Assembly: GCA_035315065.1 (NCBI GenBank)
Contig: DATFYM010000168.1
Coordinates: 3,837 to 67,836 of the forward strand
Reading direction: 5' to 3'
Length of the DNA: 64,000 nucleotides
Origin: DATFYM01 sp035315065
GTDB lineage: Bacteria > Acidobacteriota > Terriglobia > UBA7540
Below the pieces are notes generated by a model that was given only the letters and a program-made list of their open reading frames with translations, was not told the DNA's origin and did no database searches. Below, one piece after another: positions 26,473 through 35,151 of this stretch (its first letter is position 1; each line of letters begins with the position of its first letter). The translations under genes and the position numbers were made by a program.

Positions 26473-27285
26473 TCAGAATGAAACCCGGAAGCGTCGCTTC
26501 AAGAGCAATGCACTCACCATCGACAGAACCAGCAGCCAGATCAGCCAGTGGAGATCAAGCCCCAGGGCGTGCACGGTGGCCTGGGGGTAACGGAGTTCGA
26601 TCCAGTCCACCGGACCCGGCGCCAGACGGCTCTCTCCCGGATACCACAGCAGATCGAACGCCGAGCTGACGCGGCGCTCTGAAAGGTATTGCGGCCCCCT
26701 GCCAGCGTCAACGCTCTTTTCCAGGGTCTCGTCCGGGAAGACAAGCTGAAGGTCGCCGGCGATCGGACGCAAGGCCCGAATCCGCCAACTGATCTGCCGC
26801 CCGCCATCCGAATGGACGGGAGGCGTCTCCACCGCGATGCCCTCCGGCGCGCGCAACGCTGGCGTTAAGCCGACTCCAGTGCTCTTCATCTGGACGGTTA
26901 CGATGGCTGTCCGGCCAGGCGCGAGCGGAGTGTAGCCATAAAAGCATTCAAGCTGGGCAATGATCAGGATCATGGGCGCGGTCATCACCAACGCCGGCAC
27001 CAACATCATTCCGATATACCGGACATTGGCTGACAGGAGGCCCCGTTGGGCTTGCCAGACGAGCAGCGGTTCGTCGACAAACAACCGCATCTCGTACAAG
27101 TGGGCTTGTAGCCTGGCTTTGACTTTTCGGATGGCCTCCTGGTTGGAAGTTCGCCGGAACACCCAGAGCATCCCAATCCCTACCAGTACACTCAGCGGAA
27201 CCAGGCTCAGCATGGGGTTATGGCCGCTGAAGGGCCAGAGCATTTCCCCCATGAGTGCGCTCATGATTCTGCGTTCTATCTCCAT
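26473..27285 (-). CDS. Membrane protein of unknown function, last gene of the phosphatase operon
   Basis: 270 residues. Predicted layout: a membrane segment near 25-43 (MLSLVPLSVLVGIGMLWVF), a basic helical stretch 48-75 (NQEAIRKVKARLQAHLYEM), a second segment 90-112, an extracytoplasmic strand-rich domain 120-235 and a final segment 243-262, ending in a basic tail. The order segment, charged helix, segment is faintly like YidC/EMC3-type proteins, but no signature confirms it. It starts 12 bases after the small gene upstream, so it is co-transcribed with the phosphatase-family enzymes and probably works at the same membrane. Confidence 0.7.
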   Translation of the reverse strand: MEIERRIMSALMGEMLWPFSGHNPMLSLVPLSVLVGIGMLWVFRRTSNQEAIRKVKARLQAHLYEMRLFVDEPLLVWQAQRGLLSANVRYIGMMLVPALVMTAPMILIIAQLECFYGYTPLAPGRTAIVTVQMKSTGVGLTPALRAPEGIAVETPPVHSDGGRQISWRIRALRPIAGDLQLVFPDETLEKSVDAGRGPQYLSERRVSSAFDLLWYPGESRLAPGPVDWIELRYPQATVHALGLDLHWLIWLLVLSMVSALLLKRRFRVSF

Positions 27286-27296
27286 TTATTTCGCGC

Positions 27297-27488
27297 TTAC
27301 TCGAGGTACCCGAGACCCTTCAGTTTCTTGACGATATCCGCGTCCGATTCGGCGTCTTCCAGCTTGGCGAGCTCCCTCTCCAGAACGTGCTCGACAAATT
27401 CTTCTGGTGAGGAATAGCCGGCCGCTTCGCTGCACCGTTTAACACGCAGCCAAGTCTTCTTTTTCAGTTTGATCGCGGTATTGAACAT
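27297..27488 (-). CDS. Small (63-residue) protein with sulfatase-like C-terminal tail
   Basis: Reads MFNTAIKLKKKTWLRVKRCS, then SSPEEFVEHVLERELAKLED and ends KKLKGLGYLE. The first half resembles a ribbon-helix-helix strand-helix unit. The last ten residues match the end of the 747-residue sulfatase-family protein in the same cluster (RLRALGYVQ), a tail common to that family. Spacing of 8 bases from the upstream lipoprotein gene and 12 to the next shows it is an operon member. Function unknown; an adaptor, regulator or remnant are all possible. Confidence 0.7.
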   Translation of the reverse strand: MFNTAIKLKKKTWLRVKRCSEAAGYSSPEEFVEHVLERELAKLEDAESDADIVKKLKGLGYLE

Positions 27489-27495
27489 AAGGACC

Positions 27496-29415
27496 TCAAT
27501 AGATCACCTGCCCGATCATGTCGGGGGCGGGCGCGACACCAAACTCCTGCATCAAGGACACCGTCAAATCGTACAGGTGCGGATCGGCCACGCGGCTCTT
27601 GCGGTTACTGATGAGCACGCCCGGCACGAACCGCGAATCGATGCAATGATCGGCGCGCCATTCTCCAGTGTTGTCCTCCACCATCAGTCCGGGCACCGCA
27701 CCGAGGGCTGTCTGCCAGGACGCGCGATAGCCCGGCATATAACCGACGATGATGTCCGGTCCTGAATCCCGCATGTTCCCGTGGAAGTCGCGATGCGTCA
27801 GGGTAAGCGAACCGATCATCTGCTTGCCGTTGTCGGGGTCGACGGCGTTTTGCAGCTTCTCGACGATCTTCCGCAATACGGCGTCCGCCTCGGCGCCCGG
27901 CGCTATGATCCCTTCGCGCTCCCGCCCCTCCAGGTTTAGGTAAAGTCCATTCAGCCCGATTGCATACGCCTGCGTTCTCGACCAGTCCACGTGAGGAAAC
28001 ACTTCTTCACTGCTGGTGTTCGTGGGGTCATCCAGGGTCAGGAAACCCTCTCTCATGAGCCAGTTGTTTAGGTGAACGGCTCGATCGAAAGTGGAAAACC
28101 CGTGGTCGGACATCACGATGAGAGTAGCAGAGTCGCCAATCTTTTCCCGCACCCATCCGATCGTCTGATCCACCATCTTGTAAGTGTTCAGAAGATCGTC
28201 GTCGTATTTACCCCACAGCATGTGCGAGTCCTGGTCCGTACCGAAGAAGTGGAAGAACAGGAAGCCGCCGTGAAAGTGGTCCAGCGCGTAGCGCAAGAGC
28301 TTCAAATGGTCCAGTGAAACCTGACGGCTCTGGGCAACATACTCCTCGCGGTTGAAGACTCCTTGATGAAACGCCGCCGTATCCTGTGCCATTCCCTGCG
28401 TGTAGAACAACCCAACCTCCTTAGCCAGTTGCTGGCTGTAGGAGTCCGGCGACGTGATGGGGAGTTCCGGCTCGGAAGGATCGATATTGATCGGCGAAAC
28501 GTAAAGCTCGAAGTTGGGGTGCAGTTTCTTGGCGTATATCCGGAACATGCCGGCCGCGCTCTTCAGACCCGAGATCAACGGAAACCGCGCCTGAACCCAG
28601 CCCGACCACTCCCCTTGGTTCAGGACCAATCGCGCGTCGCCAACATCGAACCGCGCTGCCGCCTGGTCCGGGTCCACGTGAACCACCATCTCGACGTACG
28701 CGGGCACCTTGTCTTTCCTCAGCGGGTTGTCCGGGCCTTCAATCCGCAGCTTCACCAAATGATCCTTCAAATCGACGTGCACGATGTGGCCGCCCGGTAC
28801 TGTGCGGCTCTTTTGCGAAGCTTCATCGGTGTAAAACGCGAACTCTCCGAGTGTACCCCGCAGGTCGGGAGTTCCCATTCCTGCCACCGAAAAGCCTCCC
28901 TCGCAATGGACCGGAGGAAAATTGGTCGGCATGCGGATCACCGTGGTTGGAATGTGATGCTCAGAGAGAATCTGCCAGAAAGGCTTCCCCTTTCGGAAAG
29001 AGATGACACGCCCCGACGACAGCGGCAGTTCGTACGAGCCGATGGTAATGGTCCGGCCCGCCTCGACCATCCCCATCGAAGACATTGGCGCAAGCGTCTG
29101 CGGATTGCGATGAATGAAATCGAATATCCCGTGGCCGCCCGGATCCATTCCGGTGATGAACGTCGCCCAAGCCACAGGGCTTTGGGGCGGCATTACAGTC
29201 TCCAGGTGCTTGAACTCGCCGTCATGGCGGAGCTTATCCAGGTTCGGCAGGGAATCCCAGTGGCGTCCGAGGAAGTTGGGGTCCATGCCGTCGATGCCCA
29301 ACACGACCACGCTCTTGGTGGGCGAGTTCGCCTCAGATCTTCCACATCCCGTCAAGCCGAGCACCAACCCGATGAGCATCACGCCCACGGCCCATTGCAG
29401 ACGCCCTTTGGTCAT
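27496..29415 (-). CDS. Alkaline-phosphatase-superfamily phosphodiesterase, lipoprotein
   Basis: 639 residues. A lipobox (LVLGLTGC) ends the signal sequence, so it is membrane-anchored outside the cytoplasm. Superfamily metal sites: VVVLGIDGMDPNFLG, nucleophile region PPQSPVAWATFITGMDPGGHG, and LIVMSDHGFSTFDRAVHLN. It belongs with type I phosphodiesterase/nucleotide pyrophosphatase proteins. A long insertion carries FELYVSPINIDPSEPELPI, shared with the next enzyme upstream, so the two are paralogues. The substrate is unknown. The gene starts 11 bases after that paralogue's stop. Confidence 0.87.
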   Translation of the reverse strand: MTKGRLQWAVGVMLIGLVLGLTGCGRSEANSPTKSVVVLGIDGMDPNFLGRHWDSLPNLDKLRHDGEFKHLETVMPPQSPVAWATFITGMDPGGHGIFDFIHRNPQTLAPMSSMGMVEAGRTITIGSYELPLSSGRVISFRKGKPFWQILSEHHIPTTVIRMPTNFPPVHCEGGFSVAGMGTPDLRGTLGEFAFYTDEASQKSRTVPGGHIVHVDLKDHLVKLRIEGPDNPLRKDKVPAYVEMVVHVDPDQAAARFDVGDARLVLNQGEWSGWVQARFPLISGLKSAAGMFRIYAKKLHPNFELYVSPINIDPSEPELPITSPDSYSQQLAKEVGLFYTQGMAQDTAAFHQGVFNREEYVAQSRQVSLDHLKLLRYALDHFHGGFLFFHFFGTDQDSHMLWGKYDDDLLNTYKMVDQTIGWVREKIGDSATLIVMSDHGFSTFDRAVHLNNWLMREGFLTLDDPTNTSSEEVFPHVDWSRTQAYAIGLNGLYLNLEGREREGIIAPGAEADAVLRKIVEKLQNAVDPDNGKQMIGSLTLTHRDFHGNMRDSGPDIIVGYMPGYRASWQTALGAVPGLMVEDNTGEWRADHCIDSRFVPGVLISNRKSRVADPHLYDLTVSLMQEFGVAPAPDMIGQVIY

Positions 29416-29425
29416 TCCCCCGTCC

Positions 29426-31522
29426 TCATGTCAAATTGAATACGGGGCGGCCTTCCATCCAGGCCGGCCGCTCCACGCCAAACAGTTCGAGCACCGTGGG
29501 CGCCATGTCTTCAATGCCCGGGTCCTGGGCCTCGATCTTGCGATTCGAAAAGAGCACTCCCGGAACCAGCACGGGGTCGACCGAATGATCGCCACTCCAT
29601 GCCTTGCAGTTGTCCTCGAAAACCCTCGCTGTCACCCTGCCTACCGCGGCGTCCCACGACGTGCGGTAGCCGTCGCTGTACCCTATAATGAGGTCTGGCG
29701 CTTCAGCCAGATACGGCCCTCGGTAGAGGGCACTGCTTGCGTAGACGTTCTGAATCCCGATGGCATTCTGCTCCTCGTCCCTGAGATTGGTGAGCTTCCG
29801 GATCAGTTCCTGCTTGAGGGCCTCGGCTTCCGCTCCCGATTTCACCGTGCCCTGTGCTTCGCGACCCTTCAGATTAAGGTATAGACCGCCGAGACCTAGC
29901 GTGTAGGCGCGCGTACGACCCCAATCCACTCCCTTGAAATATCGGCCGCTCTCGGTGGCGCCATTTTCGAGCTCCAGATAACCATTGTCCCGCAACCACG
30001 CATTCAGGTTGATACCCCGGCGGAAGGAAGCGAATCCATGGTCGGATAACACGAAAACAACCGTGTCAGGATCGACGTGCTCGAGCGCCAGCCCAACCAG
30101 TTTGTCTACCCGTTGATAGAGGTCCTCGATGGTGTGGGCATAAGGGCTCGTGCCGTCGGCAGCGCCGCTTAGGTATCGGTAAAACATGTGCTGCACGCGG
30201 TCGCTGGTATCAAAGACGCAGGCCACAACGCCACGACGAGTTTTCTCCAGAGCGTTTCGGAACATGGCCTCGCGCTCCGTCATCAGCAGATAGGATTGTT
30301 CGAGAAACTCGCCGTCACTGATGACGCCCTCGTTCAGCGCCCAGGTGTCCTCGGCCATACCCAGGGTGGAATAGGTGCCGAGCGCCTTGGCAAGATAGGC
30401 GGCGTAATACGACGGGTGGCTGATCGGCAGCGCCGGTTTTTCCGGGTCGATTTGAATCGGAGAAACGTAAAGCGAGAAATGGGGATCGCTCTCGGTCACC
30501 AGAAACCGCGCGATGCCGTTTACGTTGATGCCGAGCGCCGCCCTGAACTTCAGCTTTACCCACGGCGTGTATGTTCCCGGTACCAGCGGGTGAGAGACAT
30601 CCTGAATATCGAGCACCGGGCCGTTTCGTTCGATTCGGATACGAAACGGAATTGCCAGGGGGCCGCCGTTCTCATGCAGAATGTCTTCCGGGCCTTCCAA
30701 CGACCCTTCCAGACCGTCGGCGGTCCGCTTCAACGGGTATCGGCTACCGCTTTCGAAAGTGGCCTCGCCCACGCGGGTGGTGAACTGGGAAAAGCTACCT
30801 TGCGTGCCTCGGAGGTCGGGAGTGGACATCGCCGAAAGCAGTCTGCCGTTGAACTTGTCGGGGGGGAACGTAATGGGTACCCGAATGATGGTGGACCCGA
30901 TCTGTTGTTTCCCGAGCAGGGTCCAAAAGGGCACACTCTTGCGCCTCATCTCCACATGTGACCCCGAAAGTGGAATGCGCAGGCGCCCCAACTTCAGAAC
31001 CCGCTCCGGTGGGTAGACCTTCGCCGCCGCCAACTCCGGAACGTAACTCTTCATGTTCCGATTCAGAAAATCGAAGATATTGTGCTTGGCGGGATTCACG
31101 CCCGTGGCGAAGGTAGACCACGCCACCGGGGAAAGCGCCGGGAAGGTGGTCCGGAGCCGCGAATACGAACCTTGCTCCTTGAGCCGCGAAAGGTTCGGCA
31201 GCTTGCCTTCAGCCATGAACCGCTCCGCGAGCCTCGGATCCAGGCCGTCCAATCCCAGAAAGATAACCTTCTTCACGTGGGCCTTGCGGAAGCCGCCGCG
31301 GCGGCGCACCAGCCGCCATGCCATCCGGATGGGCCACGAAAGGAGCGAAAAAAAATTGAGAAGGAAGCCGACCAGCAGGCTCAGGAAAGAACCCAGAAAC
31401 GCGAATCCGGCGCCAGGACCCACATAACAAAGCAGCACGCCATTCGAGTGTCCGTGATGCGTCAGCAGGTAGATGGCGCAACCAAGCAGCACCGCGCCGC
31501 GGCCCAAGTCGTCACGCCTCAT
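29426..31522 (-). CDS. Alkaline-phosphatase-superfamily phosphodiesterase, membrane-anchored
   Basis: 698 residues. The N-terminal 65 residues hold two hydrophobic segments (VLLGCAIYLLTH and GFAFLGSFLSLLVGFLLNFF), then a basic stretch and the catalytic domain: KVIFLGLDGLDPRLAERF, LSPVAWSTFATGVNPAKHN, VFVLSDHGFASFRRGINLN. It shares the FSLYVSPIQIDPEKPALPI insertion with the downstream lipoprotein. Its ATG overlaps the stop of the preceding sulfatase-like gene by four bases, indicating translational coupling. Likely acts on a phosphodiester in the envelope; the substrate is not known. Confidence 0.87.
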   Translation of the reverse strand: MRRDDLGRGAVLLGCAIYLLTHHGHSNGVLLCYVGPGAGFAFLGSFLSLLVGFLLNFFSLLSWPIRMAWRLVRRRGGFRKAHVKKVIFLGLDGLDPRLAERFMAEGKLPNLSRLKEQGSYSRLRTTFPALSPVAWSTFATGVNPAKHNIFDFLNRNMKSYVPELAAAKVYPPERVLKLGRLRIPLSGSHVEMRRKSVPFWTLLGKQQIGSTIIRVPITFPPDKFNGRLLSAMSTPDLRGTQGSFSQFTTRVGEATFESGSRYPLKRTADGLEGSLEGPEDILHENGGPLAIPFRIRIERNGPVLDIQDVSHPLVPGTYTPWVKLKFRAALGINVNGIARFLVTESDPHFSLYVSPIQIDPEKPALPISHPSYYAAYLAKALGTYSTLGMAEDTWALNEGVISDGEFLEQSYLLMTEREAMFRNALEKTRRGVVACVFDTSDRVQHMFYRYLSGAADGTSPYAHTIEDLYQRVDKLVGLALEHVDPDTVVFVLSDHGFASFRRGINLNAWLRDNGYLELENGATESGRYFKGVDWGRTRAYTLGLGGLYLNLKGREAQGTVKSGAEAEALKQELIRKLTNLRDEEQNAIGIQNVYASSALYRGPYLAEAPDLIIGYSDGYRTSWDAAVGRVTARVFEDNCKAWSGDHSVDPVLVPGVLFSNRKIEAQDPGIEDMAPTVLELFGVERPAWMEGRPVFNLT

Positions 31523-32379
31523 CGCAGCTTCCCTTCCAGGAACGGAACTTCCCAGACTTTTTCATGGTGGATGGGCCCATGCCCGAAGTATCCGTCCTCC
31601 CCGAACAGCTCTCCGTGGTCGGCGGTAATCGTGACGAACGTGTTTTTGGGGACGGTATCGAAAAGCTCCTCTACCACGCCGTCGAGGTATTTAACGGCTG
31701 CGATTTGACGCTGCCGAAGCTCTTCCAGTTTACGGTTGTCAAAGAACTTGTCCTTGCGTGTTCGCAGTTTGCCGCCCACCACCTCATCATCCAAGTGCTT
31801 GAAGACGCCGTGCACTCCGCTGATTCGCGGCCATTGGTCCGGTGGCTCATCCGGCAAAGCGTAGGGATAGTGCGTCTCCCCCACGTTCAAGAGGAAGAAA
31901 TTGGGCTGCTCCCCCGAAAACTTCATCTGCCGGACCATGGCCCGCATGTCGTTGTGCTTCTCCATGAGCTTATAGCTGTCAAAGCCCGTGTTGAGGATCG
32001 TCTTCGGGTTCAGAACGGGCAACGAAACCATCGCCTGAGTCCGGTAGCCCAGGGTGTCATTCAGGAAAGTCGGCAGGAACAACTTCGGGACGAGCGATTT
32101 GAATTCGATATTCTTGCAGCCAAGGCGCTCGTTAAATTTTAGGATATCCTTCTTGTAGTACTCCGAAGCGTACACGTGCCGGGGACTGGTATGCGGCATC
32201 AGTCCGATCAACAGGTTGTAATGTGAAGGAGACGTCCAGGAAGCATAGGACCAGCGTTTTTGGACCTTTCCTAACTTCTTGATAGTGCGGGGCCGGGCGC
32301 GCATGAAGGAGTCGTAGCGGCAACTATCGAACACCACGAGAACGTAGTTGTTACGCACGGACCTTGAAGAAACCGTCAT
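31519..32379 (-). CDS. Sulfatase-fold hydrolase (alkaline phosphatase superfamily), soluble
   Basis: 286 residues from Met at 32379; an upstream in-frame ATG at 32442 would add 21 residues. It opens NNYVLVVFDSCRYDSFMRA, the first metal-binding strand. The region holding the nucleophile reads WTSPSHYNLLIG, with Thr in place of the Cys/Ser needed for formylglycine, so a sulfatase reaction is unlikely. The second metal site is VTITADHGELFGEDGYFGHG. No signal peptide or membrane segment, so it appears cytoplasmic, unlike its three relatives in the cluster. It overlaps the next gene by four bases. Confidence 0.8.
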   Translation of the reverse strand: MTVSSRSVRNNYVLVVFDSCRYDSFMRARPRTIKKLGKVQKRWSYASWTSPSHYNLLIGLMPHTSPRHVYASEYYKKDILKFNERLGCKNIEFKSLVPKLFLPTFLNDTLGYRTQAMVSLPVLNPKTILNTGFDSYKLMEKHNDMRAMVRQMKFSGEQPNFFLLNVGETHYPYALPDEPPDQWPRISGVHGVFKHLDDEVVGGKLRTRKDKFFDNRKLEELRQRQIAAVKYLDGVVEELFDTVPKNTFVTITADHGELFGEDGYFGHGPIHHEKVWEVPFLEGKLR

Positions 32380-32529
32380 CAATTTGTGTTCCTTGGACGA
32401 GTGTTCAACGTCAATGAGCGCGCCACCAAAATGATACAACACCGTCAGTCCGTCCTAGCCGTCGAAAACAGATTCCGCGTATTCACGGTCATAGGACCTA
32501 CTTCCTACAGCACCTCCCTGTGGCTCGCG

Positions 32530-34773
32530 CTATTGCACATAGCCGAGCGCTCTCAGCCGCTCCAGGCTGCGCTTGTCCAGGTCAAGAGGTCGATGCTGCT
32601 CGAGCCCGCGCGGAGCCGTGGCGGCCCAGGCAGATAGCCGATCTGCAAGTGCTGCTGTGCGAGGGTCGTCCGTTCGGTACTGGTTGCACGTTTCGCCGGG
32701 GTCGGCCGCCAAGTCGTAGAGTTCGGGGGAACCTTGACTCCAGGTGATCAATTCCGAGCCGCCGGCATAGATGCCCTGCCGGACGCCCCGAAACCTCCGA
32801 TTCAACGAAGGCACCAAGGGACCTGCGATGGCGTAGCTGTAGACAACATCGGAATCTTCGGTGCGGGGAAAACGCAAGCTCTTCCCCTGCACCCCGGTCG
32901 GCAGGGCACACGCCACAACGTCCAGGATTGTAGGCATGATATCAACTTGGCTTACCAGGGCATCTACTTGGTGTGATTCGCGCTGACCGGGGTATTTGAT
33001 CAGGAGCGGCACGTGCACGTGGGTCTGGTAAACGGAGCCTACCGCATGGTCTATGAGGTCATGCTCGCCCAATCCCTCACCATGATCTCCAACGATAATG
33101 ATCATTGAGTCATCGTATAACCCCAATTCACGCAATCGGGCCAACAGGTTTCCTATCTCTTCATCCTCACATGCAATTGCGCCGTCGTATTGGGAAACGA
33201 GGTCAGCCCTTTCCGCCGCGCTGAGGTGGCGCTCGCCTCTGTGCACGGCCTGCGCCACCTCCCGAAAGTCGCTGATCTTGAAATGCCGATCACGACCAGG
33301 GAACCGGGTGCTAAACCGGTGTTGAAGCACGTAGGGTCGGTGCGCGTCCATGTAGTTGAGGAAAAGGAAAAGAGGCCCGGTATGCCTGGCCTCCTCTAGC
33401 AGGGCAAATGCGCGCCGGTTGATGTCCGCCGCACGGAGGGTTAGCGCTTCAAAAGCATCCGTATCTATGGCGAGGCTCAAGAGACGCCGGGCAGCTTCAC
33501 GAATGTAGAACGGCTCGTCGAGGGGGACGGCCAACGGTACCGGCCTGCGTCGGTCGTAAGCCGCAAAGCCCCGGGCAAACCCCAGCGAAGGCGCAAGATT
33601 ATCCCAATTCGCAACCACGGCCACCGTGGAATAGCCGTTGGAACGCAACACCTGCGCCAGAGTGGCACAATGCAGAGCTATAGGGCGGCCGAATGGATAC
33701 GCTGGCGGCGCGAAATCTGCGCCATGCCAGAGCGGGTAGAGCCCTGTGAATAGCGACGCATGCGTCGGCACCGTCCAGTCTGAAGTCGCTATGGCGCGCC
33801 TGTAAATTGTCGCCCCGCGCACGAAATCCCTCAGGTGCGGCGTCGTATCGCGTTCGTATCCGTAAACGGACAGATGATCGGCCCGGACCGTGTCCATTAC
33901 GATCAACACCACATTGCTTTTCACAGAAGAAGCCTTCATTCCAGCAGGCCGGCCCACATGAACCCGGGGAGTTATTCCTGAAAGTACGACACCAAGCAGC
34001 AAGATTGCCATCCCTGCCAGAACGCCCCACCGCCCGACTCTCCCTCTCCGATAGAATCTCTCACGATGCCACAAGGCTGACAAGGCGAGAGTTAGCCCTA
34101 GCGCCGCCAAAGACACTCCCATCTTGAGAACCTTCGAATGCTGAGGCAGAGCTTCGCGACTGACGTATGAGGGGATGAGGAGCAGCAGAGTTACCGTCCA
34201 GGGGTTTGCCAGAAACGCCGTGCTCTCCAGCCAAGGACGCGAGGCCAGGGCTCCGGCAAATAATGCCGCAAGCGTAACTGCAATTGCCAAGGACACCCGT
34301 TCGGACGAGTGCAGCGGCCAGGCCGAGATCAGATTAGCCGCGAACGCTGCAGTTATCGTCAGGACCGCAATAATCTCCTGCGCCTTCGTGAAACTGCTGT
34401 CCCTATGCCGTCCGACCCACGTCAGTAGCGCGCCACTGCCGCTCCCAACAATCAGTCCAATAAGCGCGTATACACCGAAGAGCAGGGCGATGGCCGACCA
34501 CTGCCATCCCAGTACTGTGGTGCCGGGCTCCAGTAACGCGGGAACAGTGCATGTCAACACGAACTCGACTATCCCGTAGACCAGCCACGCCCAGAGCTCA
34601 CACCCTGCGCCAGCAAGGACGTTACGCATTATCGGGAGTCTCCTGCTCAATACGCCCACCTCCTGGTCCAAGTCCATCGCCAAGTATTCTCGCTCCATCA
34701 ACCAACCTCTGCCCCTCAGAACACGCGACCCGTCAAAAAGGAGAGCTGTGGCAACCGGCATGAAGCGTCTCAT
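32530..34773 (-). CDS. Polytopic membrane sulfatase-family protein (probable phospho-transferase or phosphatase)
   Basis: 747 residues. The N-terminal third has about six or seven hydrophobic segments between 55 and 270 (for example WSAIALLFGVYALIGLIVG, VLAGMAILLLGVVLSGI). The C-terminal catalytic domain starts NVVLIVMDTVRADHLSVYG and has IIIVGDHGEGLGEH. The nucleophile region is SDWTVPTHASLFTGLYP: Thr replaces Cys/Ser of the sulfatase signature, as in LtaS- and EptA-type enzymes. The protein ends RLRALGYVQ. The start is uncertain; an internal Met near residue 33 (MDLDQEVG) is possible. It lies upstream of the other three superfamily genes and probably modifies an envelope polymer or lipid. 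Confidence 0.82.
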   Translation of the reverse strand: MRRFMPVATALLFDGSRVLRGRGWLMEREYLAMDLDQEVGVLSRRLPIMRNVLAGAGCELWAWLVYGIVEFVLTCTVPALLEPGTTVLGWQWSAIALLFGVYALIGLIVGSGSGALLTWVGRHRDSSFTKAQEIIAVLTITAAFAANLISAWPLHSSERVSLAIAVTLAALFAGALASRPWLESTAFLANPWTVTLLLLIPSYVSREALPQHSKVLKMGVSLAALGLTLALSALWHRERFYRRGRVGRWGVLAGMAILLLGVVLSGITPRVHVGRPAGMKASSVKSNVVLIVMDTVRADHLSVYGYERDTTPHLRDFVRGATIYRRAIATSDWTVPTHASLFTGLYPLWHGADFAPPAYPFGRPIALHCATLAQVLRSNGYSTVAVVANWDNLAPSLGFARGFAAYDRRRPVPLAVPLDEPFYIREAARRLLSLAIDTDAFEALTLRAADINRRAFALLEEARHTGPLFLFLNYMDAHRPYVLQHRFSTRFPGRDRHFKISDFREVAQAVHRGERHLSAAERADLVSQYDGAIACEDEEIGNLLARLRELGLYDDSMIIIVGDHGEGLGEHDLIDHAVGSVYQTHVHVPLLIKYPGQRESHQVDALVSQVDIMPTILDVVACALPTGVQGKSLRFPRTEDSDVVYSYAIAGPLVPSLNRRFRGVRQGIYAGGSELITWSQGSPELYDLAADPGETCNQYRTDDPRTAALADRLSAWAATAPRGLEQHRPLDLDKRSLERLRALGYVQ

Positions 34774-35151
34774 TTAGTTGCCGAGCCATACACCAAGTCA
34801 GTCCAGCCGGGACTTCCACGTTGGCGTCCTAAGCCACAGTATAGACCCTCCCGGCTCGTTCGTAGACCGCAATTCCACAGTCCGGTCGCCAGCACACTCC
34901 ATCCAGCAGCCGGATGTGCAGCCTTCACACCCGCATGAGTATTGATGACGGCGACCATTTGAAGCTTCGGATTGCAGCTAAAATGGAGACGTTGGTCGAA
35001 ATCTTCCCGACGCACTTAACTGGTCTTGTCTTCCCGTCCCCTTTCTCCTTATCGGATTGCGTATTCACCTCAGAGTAAGAGTCCGCAGGAAAGAAGGACA
35101 AGGTCGCATTCAGGCCGATGCGGCGCCCCGGCTGACTTTCCCAATAGCCAC
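34774..35151. other. Intergenic region with a decayed copy of the TPR gene's 3' end
   Basis: No gene seen. Bases 35050-35145 repeat the sequence at about 35200-35300 in the same orientation (shared GAAGGACAAGGTCG, CATTCAGGCCGATG and GGCGCCCCGGCTGA), with small deletions and stop codons. The rest of the region shows nothing recognisable. Confidence 0.7.
35050..35145 (-). pseudogene. Remnant of a second TPR-protein C-terminus
   Basis: On the minus strand it carries GATTTAGTC-free equivalents of the segment coding ISRGAGIGLNPTLSFFSVD of the adjacent gene. At least one base is missing from GCGCCGGC, and in-frame stops follow. It most likely remains from a tandem paralogue or from unequal recombination at the gene end. 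Confidence 0.6.
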
